The translations under genes were made by a program, and so were the position numbers. A stretch of DNA of 64,000 bases from Sulfuricurvum sp. IAE1 (lineage in GTDB: Bacteria > Campylobacterota > Campylobacteria > Campylobacterales > Sulfurimonadaceae), in NCBI RefSeq assembly GCF_004347735.1, contig NZ_SLTI01000042.1:186001-250000 (forward strand). Reading direction: 5' to 3'. The notes under the pieces are model-generated. The model saw only the letters and a list, made by a program, of their open reading frames with translations. It ran no database searches and was not told the origin of the DNA. Positions 1-8,161 of this stretch are shown piece by piece. Each line of letters opens with the position of its first letter. Positions within the stretch are counted from its first letter, which is position 1.

Positions 1-323
1 TCCGGAGACTGAAGTGAGTACGCGGATTCACCAGCAGCACGGTTATTGACGATATCTGCAGATTCGAGCACTTTTTTAGGCTTGATATAAGCCGGTTTGT
101 AGCTGTTGGTTGTAAAACCGAGCTTCTCGACCAGTTTCCCCTCCACACGCGGAGACTGGAACGGAGCCATACGGCGTTTGCCTTTGATGATGTCGATATC
201 GACGGTTTCAGCCGTTACCGGGTCAACTTTCGAAAACAAAAGGTCAAGGATGAATGACCCGGTCTTCTTGTCCTGGCGCATTGCCGCCGCCATAGCTCGT
301 GATGCAAAAATACTGATTTCCAT
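1..323 (-). CDS. Major capsid protein, gpE-like (N-terminal 107 codons; cut by window edge)
   Basis: The gene starts at the ATG complementary to 321-323, behind an AAGGGG Shine-Dalgarno, and runs off the left edge, so only the N-terminus is visible. The stretch around residues 28-75 (LLFSKVDPVTAETVDIDIIK, then RRMAPF.SPRVEGK) is the pattern I know from the lambda gpE / Phage_cap_E family, which forms the icosahedral shell. It is the most downstream visible gene of the leftward structural operon, directly after the decoration protein, which is the lambda order. Family assignment is by recognition and context; the C-terminal half cannot be checked here. Confidence 0.8.
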   Translation of the reverse strand, partial: MEISIFASRAMAAAMRQDKKTGSFILDLLFSKVDPVTAETVDIDIIKGKRRMAPFQSPRVEGKLVEKLGFTTNSYKPAYIKPKKVLESADIVNNRAAGESAYSLQSP

Positions 324-333
324 CGTTTACCCC

Positions 334-693
334 TTATGCCGTTACGGCTGTTTTGATATAAATTCCGCCATCACGAAGCGCATCTTTTACCGACGCGGCC
401 GTATGCCCGGTTCCGAAGCTCAATGCGTTTGCGTTGAACTCTCCTTTGATGTAGACGGCCACGTTTGTCACGTCCGCCAAGCTCGGATCGCAATCCTCTG
501 CCAGAATGGCACTCGGTGTTTGACTACCATCGACTGCATCCGATGCAGACAGGATAAGCTTCCCTGTTGCAGTCACTTTTCCTAATACCGCACCGCGTTT
601 GAGCGCTGTGCCTCCTGATGCGATCGTTACGATGTCGCATACTGTCCGTGTCTCCCCGGCAATCAGATTGTCCGGTGTATATGTTTCAGCCAT
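334..693 (-). CDS. Head decoration protein, lambda gpD-like
   Basis: 119 residues, the usual gpD size. It opens with a short flexible N-terminus (MAETYTPDNLIAGE), followed by a small beta-rich fold with the Gly-Ala-Val-Leu-Gly-Lys-Val element near residue 35 and the A-I-L-A-E-D element near residue 62 seen in the HDPD family. Decoration proteins bind as trimers on the expanded shell and stabilise it after packaging. Its ATG overlaps the stop of the upstream scaffold-like gene (TAATG at 691-695), indicating translational coupling. It sits between scaffold and major capsid, as in lambda. Confidence 0.85.
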   Translation of the reverse strand: MAETYTPDNLIAGETRTVCDIVTIASGGTALKRGAVLGKVTATGKLILSASDAVDGSQTPSAILAEDCDPSLADVTNVAVYIKGEFNANALSFGTGHTAASVKDALRDGGIYIKTAVTA

Positions 694-1208
694 TACATTT
701 CTCCTCTTGCTTTTTTACCGGCTTCGGCCATCGCCGCAACCGCTTTTTCATCATCCGACGTATTTGCATCCGCTCCGTCGGCTGAACCTCCACCCAATTC
801 GACCAGATCTTTCCCGAGCGATTCGCCATCAGCGCTGTGTGCTGACGCCGTTTCGGTACGTTTTGAGTTCATCGCATCGAACATCTTGATCTTCACCTGC
901 TCAGGAGTTACTTTGGTATCCGAAAGAGCCTTGCTGATGATGCTCTCATACCCTGGACGAGAAAGCGCCTGGATATCAGCGATCCGTTTTTGTTCGGCCG
1001 CTACTGCTGTGGCTACCGCCTCTGATTGATTGGCTGTAGCCCCAGCTACGATTTCAGCCACTACGTCCGGGTGAGTTTCGCGAAGCGAAGCCGCCGTAAT
1101 CGTAATTCCTGTTTCGGCGCTTGCCGATGCAACAATCTCAGTAGCGACACTCGGGAATTTATCCTGAATCATCGCGGCGGTGATTTCGCTGTCTTTGTAC
1201 ATTGCCAT
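693..1208 (-). CDS. Scaffold-like capsid assembly protein
   Basis: 171 residues. The protein is Ala/Glu/Thr-rich and predicted mostly helical, with an acidic, low-complexity Gly/Ser/Asp tail after about residue 125. It has no catalytic motif. AAGGAG lies 6 nt before the ATG. In lambda the scaffold Nu3 is the C-terminal part of the protease gene C; here a separate gene follows the protease at a 13-nt gap, in the position Nu3 sequence would occupy. The role is inferred from position and composition. I do not recognise a named family with certainty. Confidence 0.55.
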   Translation of the reverse strand: MAMYKDSEITAAMIQDKFPSVATEIVASASAETGITITAASLRETHPDVVAEIVAGATANQSEAVATAVAAEQKRIADIQALSRPGYESIISKALSDTKVTPEQVKIKMFDAMNSKRTETASAHSADGESLGKDLVELGGGSADGADANTSDDEKAVAAMAEAGKKARGEM

Positions 1209-1221
1209 TGATGCTCCTTGT

Positions 1222-2016
1222 TTAAGATTGAAGCTCTGCGATCAGAGCCTCGAATGTTGTGATTTCATCGATCATCCCGGCATCGAGCGCGTCGCTGCCG
1301 ATGAGTAGATCCCCCTGACCAAAGCGCTGAAGCACTTCATCGACGGAGACGCCTCTGTTCGCGGCCACATCCTCGACAAAAATTTCGCCGAGCTTGTCCG
1401 CCCACGCCTGAATCTGATTTTTCCCTTCATCGGTTTTGATGTCGGGTCGTTTTTTCGGGCTTACGGACGAGACGATTTCGATCTTCTCGCTGCCGTCGTC
1501 ATACAGACGAAACGAATACACCGCACCGATGCTCCCTGCCATCGCCGTTTTGGATGCGGCAATATGGTTGCACGCACTGGCGAGCCAATACCCAGCAGAC
1601 GCGGCGAGATCATCGACATAGGCGATTACCGGTTTTTTTTGGCTTACCATCCGAATCAGTTCGGCATTTTCAGCGATAGAGGCCGCTTGACCGCCGGGGG
1701 TGTCAAAATTGAGTACGATATGGCTCACCGATCGGTTATCCCCCGCCGCGATGATGTCTTTGGCGAGCACTTCCGTTGAAGTACCGCCGCAAAACTCGGT
1801 AAAAAGGTTTGCGTATCGGTAAATCCCTCCGATGACTGGGATCACAGCGATACTCCCGCGCATCTCTACGGTACGGGTATTGTCCAGCTTCGACCCGACA
1901 CGGGCTGCAAGCGCTTCGACGTCGTGCTCGCGTTTGGCTATTTTTGCCATCATTTCCAGACGGTCCGGCATCATTAACCACGGCTGATTTGCCATCGCAT
2001 TTAAAATTGCGCTCAT
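1222..2016 (-). CDS. Prohead maturation protease, S49 (SppA/ClpP-like) family
   Basis: 264 residues. The crotonase-like S49 fold is visible. The strand VIPVIGGIY lies near residue 58 and an oxyanion element FDTPGG near 104-109. The nucleophile is Ser140 in LAASAGYW, and Lys188/189 in SVSPKK is the likely general base. Lambda-type protease C cleaves portal and scaffold during prohead maturation. The start codon overlaps the stop of the portal gene (ATGA at 2013-2016). It is shorter than lambda C because the scaffold-like part is encoded separately downstream. Confidence 0.88.
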   Translation of the reverse strand: MSAILNAMANQPWLMMPDRLEMMAKIAKREHDVEALAARVGSKLDNTRTVEMRGSIAVIPVIGGIYRYANLFTEFCGGTSTEVLAKDIIAAGDNRSVSHIVLNFDTPGGQAASIAENAELIRMVSQKKPVIAYVDDLAASAGYWLASACNHIAASKTAMAGSIGAVYSFRLYDDGSEKIEIVSSVSPKKRPDIKTDEGKNQIQAWADKLGEIFVEDVAANRGVSVDEVLQRFGQGDLLIGSDALDAGMIDEITTFEALIAELQS

Positions 2017-3590
2017 TGTTCGTTCCCCTGATCAATTTTCGCCTGCTCAATAGAGGCGGTCGTGTATTTCATTTCAAACAGTCCGGATTCTTTCATCTGC
2101 CGCGTCTCGACAGTAGCCCGTTTGATGTTCTGATCGAAATCGCTCCCGTTCATCTCCGCCGCTTCAGCGGCGCGGGTACTGTACCCTGATTCAACCCTCA
2201 TGTCTGCGGCCTTTGTCTCGTTGACAGGGTTTAGCTGCCCCTGCGCCGGTCCTTTCCACGATGCCTGACAATACGCTCTACGGACCATCGGATCTTCAAG
2301 AAAACCGGGAGCATCGAGCCGACCGATCAGCACCGCTTCGGTGAGCACCGCCTCATAGATGGGTTGACAGAATTTTTTCGAAAACCATGTGCGGCGGGAA
2401 CGGAACATCTTCCATGCTTCCAGAAGAGCGGCACGGCTTGCTGAGTATGAAGCGCTGAAATGTTTCATTAGCACTTCAAACGGGATATTTAGCGCAGCGC
2501 CGATCTGTTTCAGGATCGCCTGAGTAAACGGGTCAAACGCCGTGTTCGGTCGGTTCGGGTTTGCGGTAGTCACCTTTTCACCAGGGGCAAGCCCGAGGAT
2601 GGCACCGGCTGATAGGTTCAACTCATCGGCATCTACATTTGACCCGCTGCCGCCGTTTTCATCTTCCATATCCAGATTGACACCGCCCGATTCGCTCTCG
2701 ATAAACACCGTAAACAGTCCGCTTACCACCGCAGCTGTCAATTCAGCATGGGTGTAATCGGTGAATTGCTTGAGCGGTTCGATGATCGGGGCGAGGATAG
2801 AGACGCCGCGCTTCTGCCCGGGGCGGAGTTTTTCATACACGTGCAGGATATTTCTGCGACCACTATTTCCGAATGCTGGAATCCGTTTCCACTCGTTCGA
2901 TAACCGCAGTCCCCCTGGATGGTATTTTGTAAAATGGTAGTGGGTGGGGGCGCCAAGCGCGTCTACTTCTACCCCTCCGGCGATTTTGTCGGTATCCATG
3001 CTACTGTTCGGGTTGGAACAGCGGTCTGCTTCTATCAGTTGGACGATAAGTGAGAACGGAGTACCCTCACGTTTGACATATGGAAGCGCTGCAAAGATAT
3101 CCCCGCTGATCAGCGCACCCATCAGCGCGATCGTCTGCAATTCATAAAAATTTGACGTTCGCTCTGCGTCGCTGCTCTCCGAATCTGCCCAGAACCGGAA
3201 CAGCCGCTCTGCGTTCTGCTCCCATTTGCGCGCCGCTTCCTCATCCATCCCCAAAAATTCGCGGTCGATATCTGACTGGACGGTCAGCCCGGAACCGATG
3301 ACATTAAACCGGATCGTATCCCCTGCCCCGTGTACGATCGGAGCGTTGCGGTACATATCACGGGCGATGGCGCGGAGTTTTTCGAGAGAAGGAAGATCAT
3401 CGGTGTCGGATGATCCGATTGTGGTATTTGCTGAACGCATGGATCGGCGCGACGTATCGGCACCGATGTACCCGCCCATTGATAGAGCTTCATATTTCAT
3501 ACGCGATTGGATGCGCGACATCCCCCATTGGGGAGCGACGAACATCACGGCTTTGTCGATCATATTGGGAGTTACGGTCGGTTTTTTCAT
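2013..3590 (-). CDS. Portal protein, lambda gpB family
   Basis: 525 residues from the second ATG. An in-frame ATG two codons upstream sits only 1 nt after the AGGCGG Shine-Dalgarno, whereas the ATG at 3588-3590 has a 7-nt spacing and overlaps the stop of the upstream gene (TAATG). The sequence has the Phage_portal_2 layout. An N-terminal region contains DDLPSLEKLRAIARDMYRN; a central clip/stem follows; then the conserved FDPFTQAILKQIGAALNIPF and FSASYSASRAALLE elements around residues 370-410. The portal is the dodecameric channel at one vertex through which terminase packages DNA. Confidence 0.92.
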   Translation of the reverse strand: MKKPTVTPNMIDKAVMFVAPQWGMSRIQSRMKYEALSMGGYIGADTSRRSMRSANTTIGSSDTDDLPSLEKLRAIARDMYRNAPIVHGAGDTIRFNVIGSGLTVQSDIDREFLGMDEEAARKWEQNAERLFRFWADSESSDAERTSNFYELQTIALMGALISGDIFAALPYVKREGTPFSLIVQLIEADRCSNPNSSMDTDKIAGGVEVDALGAPTHYHFTKYHPGGLRLSNEWKRIPAFGNSGRRNILHVYEKLRPGQKRGVSILAPIIEPLKQFTDYTHAELTAAVVSGLFTVFIESESGGVNLDMEDENGGSGSNVDADELNLSAGAILGLAPGEKVTTANPNRPNTAFDPFTQAILKQIGAALNIPFEVLMKHFSASYSASRAALLEAWKMFRSRRTWFSKKFCQPIYEAVLTEAVLIGRLDAPGFLEDPMVRRAYCQASWKGPAQGQLNPVNETKAADMRVESGYSTRAAEAAEMNGSDFDQNIKRATVETRQMKESGLFEMKYTTASIEQAKIDQGNEQ

Positions 3591-3823
3591 TACCATACCG
3601 CCTTTTTGACACGAATGCCGCGTCTGGCCTGAACTTGTTCCTGCGTGATATCATAGTTCGGGCCGTATTTTCGGATTTTATCTTCTAGGCGATCTTCACG
3701 AGCTTGCAACATTTCCAAATCAGCACGGGTAAGCTTGCGCCCTTCCATCTCATAGCTTTGAGACGTGAGTACGGCTTTGATAGCTGCTTTGACTTCGGTA
3801 AGTTCTTGAATGAGTGTTGCCAA
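3590..3823 (-). CDS. Head-to-tail joining protein, gpW-like
   Basis: 77 residues, charged and helical (LQAREDRLEDKIRKYG near residues 39-54), with the size and position of lambda gpW, which plugs the portal after packaging so that the tail can attach. It lies between terminase and portal. Its stop overlaps the portal ATG. The region upstream (3824-3931) separates it from the terminase cluster and contains a terminator, so it probably has its own promoter or depends on read-through. Confidence 0.75.
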   Translation of the reverse strand: MATLIQELTEVKAAIKAVLTSQSYEMEGRKLTRADLEMLQAREDRLEDKIRKYGPNYDITQEQVQARRGIRVKKAVW

Positions 3824-3865
3824 GGTTAAATCCGATTTTTTTTAATCTTGACGACATTTTCACAG

Positions 3866-3903
3866 AAGCGGAAAAAATAAAATAGACAGCATTTTTGCTG
3901 TCT
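3866..3903 (-). terminator. Rho-independent terminator after the terminase cluster
   Basis: A perfect 8-bp stem (AGACAGCA 3884-3891 and TGCTGTCT 3896-3903) with a 4-nt loop. Read on the minus strand it is followed by an ATTTTATTTTTT tract. It falls 29 nt past the stop of the small gene at 3932-4120 and before the gpW-like gene, so transcription of the leftward operon is at least attenuated between packaging and head genes. Confidence 0.75.
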
Positions 3904-3931
3904 TGACTTTGCGGAAGTGTTTTTGGTATTT

Positions 3932-4120
3932 TTAGGCGGATTTTCCGAATAATCTCATGATTTCTTCGTATTTTTCGGCAAATGTAGGGCTTTCGAGGAG
4001 TAGCATTTTTAGAAGCGACCCTGTCTCTTCGGTATTTTTTTCAGACTTGATCATCTCCAGTGTATTCAAAACATTCACATCAATATGAACTCTAAGTGGT
4101 GTTTTATACTCTTTTGCCAT
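3932..4120 (-). CDS. Small phage protein of unknown function (62 aa)
   Basis: The start ATG overlaps the terminase stop (TAATG), with AAGGGGGAG just upstream, so it is translationally coupled. The sequence begins MAKEYKTPLRVHIDVNVLNTL, which could form a short strand followed by two helices of ribbon-helix-helix type, but no signature residue decides this. A terminator follows. It could be a small DNA-binding or packaging accessory protein. Function unknown. Confidence 0.6.
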   Translation of the reverse strand: MAKEYKTPLRVHIDVNVLNTLEMIKSEKNTEETGSLLKMLLLESPTFAEKYEEIMRLFGKSA

Positions 4121-5967
4121 TATCTCCCCCTTGAAATGATTCTTCTGCCGGATTTTTTCCCGCGGGAAATTTTTTCTCCGTTCTCTGACGATTGGACCGA
4201 AACGATCCCGATCCGTCTCCCAATGCCGAGTACCTGCTCGTCCACACCTGCGAGTTGCAATGCCGCGTTTGCATAGTTACGGCAGTCGATGGCCTCGTTA
4301 CGGTGGCGATACTTGACCCACCCTCCGGTCTTTTTATCCCGTTTCTCCGCAGTGAGCTGTTTGAAGTACTCGTCGTTGTACACGTCATAATCCGGGAAGT
4401 GCATATAGTTCGGACCCGGCTCTGTGACTTCGATATTCGCATAGATTTCATCCTTTCCGGCATTTACCCCGACGAGAAACAGGTTCACTTTACCCTCGTT
4501 GTTTGTACTGGCCCGCTTGTTGATAAACGGTGCTCCGATAGTGCTTGATCCCTTGAGGGCATAGACGCGCTGGCTGTACCGTGGCTTACAGAACGCATAC
4601 GCAGCTTTCGTACGATGCCCCCCCGTATCGACACCTTTTGCATAGATTTTCATCCGCGCCCCGTCATTACACTCGAACGTTCGGTTCAAATACGCTGCGA
4701 GCTGCTTTCGCGTCTCTATGTCGTTTGGATCACCGTTGATGATGTGATAATCGATACTCCACGTTTCACCGTCCCTACCATACCCTACCACCTCGATCTC
4801 AAAGCGGGTATTTTGGGTATCGATTCCGGCGGACAGTACCAATACCCCATCAGGTACCTCAGACGGATAGTGCTCTCTTCGAGATGGAAGGTCATCTGCT
4901 TTAACCGTTTCCAGATCACCTTCCCATACCTTAGCATCACGGGTATTGACCCATGTTTTCATTTTGCGCACGTCTCCTGTTTTCATCAGCGCTTTCGCTT
5001 CCAGAAACTCTCTGAAAATCTCGTTCCAGCTCACAAACCCGAGCGGAGAATAATACGACGGCAATCGATACCCGCGGTGGATATGCCCTGGATTGTGCGG
5101 TACCCATTTGCCTTCATGCAGCATGCGGCCTTTATGATGCTCATCGATCAGTGATCCACATTCGGTACATCCGTACTGGACGTCACCGATCAACGCGTAG
5201 GTCTCTTTGTTATACTCGAACACGAACCCGTCTTTTTCAAAGCAGATCATCTCTCCGCAATACGGGCATGGCATGTAGTAGTGGCGCTGATCCGATGCTT
5301 CAAACTCGGCTTCGATATTTGAATACCCTTTTTCGGTAGGAGTGGAATTGATGTAAATCTTACGCATGATCCCGAATGAGTCCGCCCTTTTTTTCCCGAG
5401 TTCGAGCGGGTCCCCTTCCCCCGCGACATCCAGCGGAAACCCATCTACGTCATCGAGACATACGAACCGGCATGAGAGTGATCGGTAGTTGGCAGGTGAA
5501 CCTGCCCATGAAATTTTCAGCATACCTCCAGGATAGATTTTTTCAAATGTTCCTCCGATATCGTCTCGCGTCTTCCCTCCGCTGATTTTTTGAGCCAACT
5601 CCGGCATCGCACGCAGTGAAGGAGTGAGTTTTCGGTTACTGTGGTCTTTTGCCAGTCCCTCGGTAGGCATAATCATTAGCTGCGATGTAGGCACTACGTC
5701 CATATAGTACATGACGGCGTTATTACCCACTTCGGTACATCCAACCTGTGTAGCTTTGATGACCTTTACCTGTTGCGTAGGGCTCTGAGGTGAAAGCTCC
5801 TGCATGATTTCTCTAAGATACGGCATACGGTCGGTACTGTACTGACCTGATTCGGCACTGGCACCGGATGGCAATTTACGTCGTTTGTCCGCCCACTGGT
5901 CTATCGTCAGATACGGGTCAGGTTCAAAACCAAGTGCAAAAGCATCATAAACTGGATTACAGCTCAC
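4120..5967 (-). CDS. Terminase large subunit, GpA family
   Basis: 615 residues. It starts at GTG (5965-5967), overlapping the small-subunit stop by 11 nt. The N-terminal ATPase shows the GpA-type variant P-loop region KATQVGCTEVGNN (about 71-83) and a Walker B RFVCLDDVDG (about 167-176). The C-terminal nuclease half includes a Cys4 cluster (CPYCG...CTECG, about 245-285) and the VLSAGIDTQ metal-site strand. It cuts concatemers and pumps DNA through the portal. The parS-like palindrome at 4156-4169 lies inside its last codons. Confidence 0.93.
   Translation of the reverse strand: MSCNPVYDAFALGFEPDPYLTIDQWADKRRKLPSGASAESGQYSTDRMPYLREIMQELSPQSPTQQVKVIKATQVGCTEVGNNAVMYYMDVVPTSQLMIMPTEGLAKDHSNRKLTPSLRAMPELAQKISGGKTRDDIGGTFEKIYPGGMLKISWAGSPANYRSLSCRFVCLDDVDGFPLDVAGEGDPLELGKKRADSFGIMRKIYINSTPTEKGYSNIEAEFEASDQRHYYMPCPYCGEMICFEKDGFVFEYNKETYALIGDVQYGCTECGSLIDEHHKGRMLHEGKWVPHNPGHIHRGYRLPSYYSPLGFVSWNEIFREFLEAKALMKTGDVRKMKTWVNTRDAKVWEGDLETVKADDLPSRREHYPSEVPDGVLVLSAGIDTQNTRFEIEVVGYGRDGETWSIDYHIINGDPNDIETRKQLAAYLNRTFECNDGARMKIYAKGVDTGGHRTKAAYAFCKPRYSQRVYALKGSSTIGAPFINKRASTNNEGKVNLFLVGVNAGKDEIYANIEVTEPGPNYMHFPDYDVYNDEYFKQLTAEKRDKKTGGWVKYRHRNEAIDCRNYANAALQLAGVDEQVLGIGRRIGIVSVQSSENGEKISRGKKSGRRIISRGR
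4156..4169. promoter_or_regulatory. parS-like 14-bp palindrome, copy 1
   Basis: TTTCCCGCGGGAAA, a perfect palindrome inside the 3' end of the large terminase gene. An identical 14-mer is at 14069-14082 and a one-base variant at 11293-11306. The layout resembles ParB/Noc sites (parS core TTTCACGTGAAA; Noc site ATTTCCCGGGAAAT). A role as a ParB binding site is inferred. Confidence 0.5.
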
Positions 5968-6598
5968 GGAATGCCCCGCTAAGGTTTTCCAGCTGACGGT
6001 TAATCTCCTGCTCCATCATCGTCCGACAAATATGAGGATCACTTTCGGCAGCAATCCGTGCGGCAAGACGGGCAGGTATACCGAGCAATCCGTCTCTGAC
6101 GATGCGTGATGCAGCAAATATGCTGTTTCGGACTTCATCGATAGGGACGGACATTTTCTCGCTCTCATCGGCTTTCGCACGTTTGATCCGCAAATCTTGC
6201 TTCAAAATAGCGATATTGAGTTGCTTGACGTTCATGGATTCTATATCACCGATAGTCTCATCCTCTTCTCCGATATCGGACGCCTTATTTTGCAGATCTC
6301 GCAGAGTCTGTTGCAACCGCTCCCGCTCGATCTCCTGCTCCTCTTCGGTCATATCAGCCATTGACGGGTAACTTCCTGCCGATGACAGCAGGTCAGCTCC
6401 GCCTGAACGCTTCGCAGCATTCGCCTCACGCTGTCCGTCTCGGCGTGGATCTTCATGCTCTGCCATCAGCCGTTCAGCTTCCTCCATGTTCACCCGCCCG
6501 TCATAGTATGTCGGGATGGTTCCGTTTTTAACGAGCTTATTGATGTACTGGCGGCTTCGTTTTACCTTACGTGCAAAAGCGGCCTGTGTCATCAGCAT
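5957..6598 (-). CDS. Terminase small subunit, Nu1-like
   Basis: 213 residues. The N-terminus (TQAAFARKVKRSRQYINKLV, residues 4-23) is the winged-helix/MerR-like DNA-recognition domain of the lambda Nu1 family. A charged coiled-coil follows (EEEQEIERERLQQTLRDLQN, about 84-103), then a region expected to contact the large subunit. It binds cos/pac DNA and recruits the large subunit. An alternative start two codons in (6592) is equally possible. It sits directly upstream of the large subunit. Confidence 0.82.
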   Translation of the reverse strand: MLMTQAAFARKVKRSRQYINKLVKNGTIPTYYDGRVNMEEAERLMAEHEDPRRDGQREANAAKRSGGADLLSSAGSYPSMADMTEEEQEIERERLQQTLRDLQNKASDIGEEDETIGDIESMNVKQLNIAILKQDLRIKRAKADESEKMSVPIDEVRNSIFAASRIVRDGLLGIPARLAARIAAESDPHICRTMMEQEINRQLENLSGAFREL

Positions 6599-6624
6599 CG
6601 TCAGGCTCCCATTCCGTCAAGATG

Positions 6625-6638
6625 TGTCAACGTTGACA
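6625..6638. promoter_or_regulatory. TGTCAA-CG-TTGACA palindrome in the terminase leader
   Basis: A perfect 14-bp palindrome in the 133-bp gap (6599-6731) between the minor-tail-Z-like gene and the terminase small subunit. It uses the same TTGACA/TGTCAA half-sites as the operators at 10,295-10,320 and 12,873-12,921, but with inverted order and a 2-nt centre. A further TGTCAA is at 6649-6654. It may be a third repressor site controlling the packaging and head genes. No clear -10 box is obvious next to it. Confidence 0.4.
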
Positions 6639-6731
6639 ACTCCGAGTGTGTCAACCAAGTAAAAAACCCACAAACTACGCGACAATCGGGGTGGCGCGTA
6701 CCCTCGATAGATATTTCCCCAAAAGGACCCG

Positions 6732-7325
6732 TCAATTTTTTATAGATGCCCATGCTTTATCAACCCCTTCACCAAGATACCGCTGCGCGTTCCGATCGTA
6801 AACCTTTTTACCGATCTCATAGAAGTCATACACCTTTTTGATTTTCGCCTGTTTTTCCAACCAATACAGAATCACCAACCGTGAACGTTTGCCTCTACCT
6901 TTTCGAACTGCAATAGCATCTCCCTTGCTCGTGTGAACAAGAAACGACCCTTTGATATTGCGGGGTCGATTCGATCGTGTGATCATGTCTCGTTTACTGC
7001 GTTTCACTTCTGCAGTCGGGATAGCAATACGACCACGCCCTGTCTTGGTTCCACCCTCAGTATGAAGTACCAACCAATCAGCCCTTGTATAGACAGCAGC
7101 ATTGAGATCGTTCTTCTTTGCAAACTGAACATTGAACCCGAAACGAGAGCGAGGTTCATACCATCTTCCGCGAAGTGTCAAAGTATTCTTTGCACCGGCC
7201 AACTCCGAGTCACGCATATGCGTTGCAAGGTTATTCAATCCAACCGACGCTCCGTAGTTCAGTTGCTTTGGAAGTGACCCGATAAAGCGGTTCATCTCTT
7301 TGAAGTTCGCATCAATGTTGATCAT
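6732..7325 (-). CDS. Phage protein, minor tail Z-like (uncertain)
   Basis: 197 residues, basic. The pattern LPKQLNYGASVGLNNLATHMR near residues 18-38 and a central segment with TRADWLVLHTEGGTKT resemble the gpZ/neck-completion class of phage proteins, but the resemblance is by eye only. Its ATG overlaps the stop of the replication gene (ATGA). A tail or neck protein between replication and terminase would be unusual, so it may have another role, such as a DNA-binding basic protein. Function stays open. Confidence 0.5.
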   Translation of the reverse strand: MINIDANFKEMNRFIGSLPKQLNYGASVGLNNLATHMRDSELAGAKNTLTLRGRWYEPRSRFGFNVQFAKKNDLNAAVYTRADWLVLHTEGGTKTGRGRIAIPTAEVKRSKRDMITRSNRPRNIKGSFLVHTSKGDAIAVRKGRGKRSRLVILYWLEKQAKIKKVYDFYEIGKKVYDRNAQRYLGEGVDKAWASIKN

Positions 7326-8161
7326 GCAACCCTCCCAACTGGTTTGATAAATTTTAGAGTTCCGTCTTTGAACATCTTGATCATCATCTTCGGAGAGATG
7401 CTTCCGGTACTTCCGTTATCAGCTCTGAGTTCTCCGTTATCGATGTCATAGCTCATCTCGACCCATACTCCGTTATGGAAGATACTTACCCGCTTCGGCA
7501 TGTATTTCATGTACGTATCGTTCATCAAAAAATTACGGAGGTTGTAATGCCCTCGATGCTGGTTTGAGTGCAGATATTCAATAGCGGCAATTTTCAGAGA
7601 ATCAGGATCGGCCTGTACGGTTTTATAGACCTCATAGGCTTCCGGCTTCTTTCCTACCGTTCCGCCGTTCATAGAGTAGGTGAAACACAGGTCCCCGAAC
7701 TCAGGATCGGTAATGCAGTCATACATGCTCGCACGCCCCCCCGCGCTATCAACTACGTTGATATTAAATACTTCGTTCGGGTGCTGTCGTTCGGTTCGTT
7801 CGGTATCATTTCCGAAAATGCCTATTTCGCGTGGTTCGTAGCCGTTCGGTTCGTTCGGGTGCTGTCGTTCGGTTCGTTCGGTTTGATTTTTTGCATAGTT
7901 ATAGTGCTGACCATTTTTAAGCACCCAAAAGCTGAAGAACCGATCTGTTTCATGGCGGAATTCTTTGAGCCAGTCATGCGCAGTTGATTTACTAACCCCC
8001 CATGATTCTGCATAGAAACCTACGGAGTGGTGATCGCCTGAATCCATATCGTCAAAATACTCCATAAAGGCACGTGCACGTTCTCTGCCTCGCACCCCTT
8101 TGGTTTTCAATGCCCTCACATAGTCCACAGGGACAGAGATGTAATTCATGCGTGCGCTCAT
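7322..8161 (-). CDS. Replication-type helix-turn-helix protein with internal iterons
   Basis: 279 residues. The N-terminal half (residues 1-70) contains an HTH region, SWGVSKSTAHDWLKEFRHE, as in phage replication initiators. The middle holds two copies of the peptide TERTERQHPNE (about 92-125), encoded by the 33-bp DNA repeats at 7772-7882. The C-terminal part is a compact domain of unknown type. It is coupled (ATGA) to the downstream end of the ATPase gene at 8158-9447. As with lambda O, an initiator carrying the origin repeats within its own gene fits the evidence. Initiator function is inferred. Confidence 0.6.
   Translation of the reverse strand: MSARMNYISVPVDYVRALKTKGVRGRERARAFMEYFDDMDSGDHHSVGFYAESWGVSKSTAHDWLKEFRHETDRFFSFWVLKNGQHYNYAKNQTERTERQHPNEPNGYEPREIGIFGNDTERTERQHPNEVFNINVVDSAGGRASMYDCITDPEFGDLCFTYSMNGGTVGKKPEAYEVYKTVQADPDSLKIAAIEYLHSNQHRGHYNLRNFLMNDTYMKYMPKRVSIFHNGVWVEMSYDIDNGELRADNGSTGSISPKMMIKMFKDGTLKFIKPVGRVA
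7772..7882. repeat. Iteron-like direct repeats, candidate replication origin
   Basis: Two identical 33-bp blocks at 7772-7804 and 7850-7882, 78 bp apart. Within the region the 16-mer CGTTCGGTTCGTTCGG occurs three times, at 7788-7803, 7843-7858 and 7866-7881. All lie inside the replication-type gene. In-frame iterons in an initiator gene are the lambda O / P22-type origin arrangement. Origin function is inferred. Confidence 0.6.

Noticed and set aside
7772-7882. Repeats considered as a CRISPR array
   Set aside because: Only two long copies, repeats lie within a coding gene in-frame, no regular spacers and no cas genes nearby.
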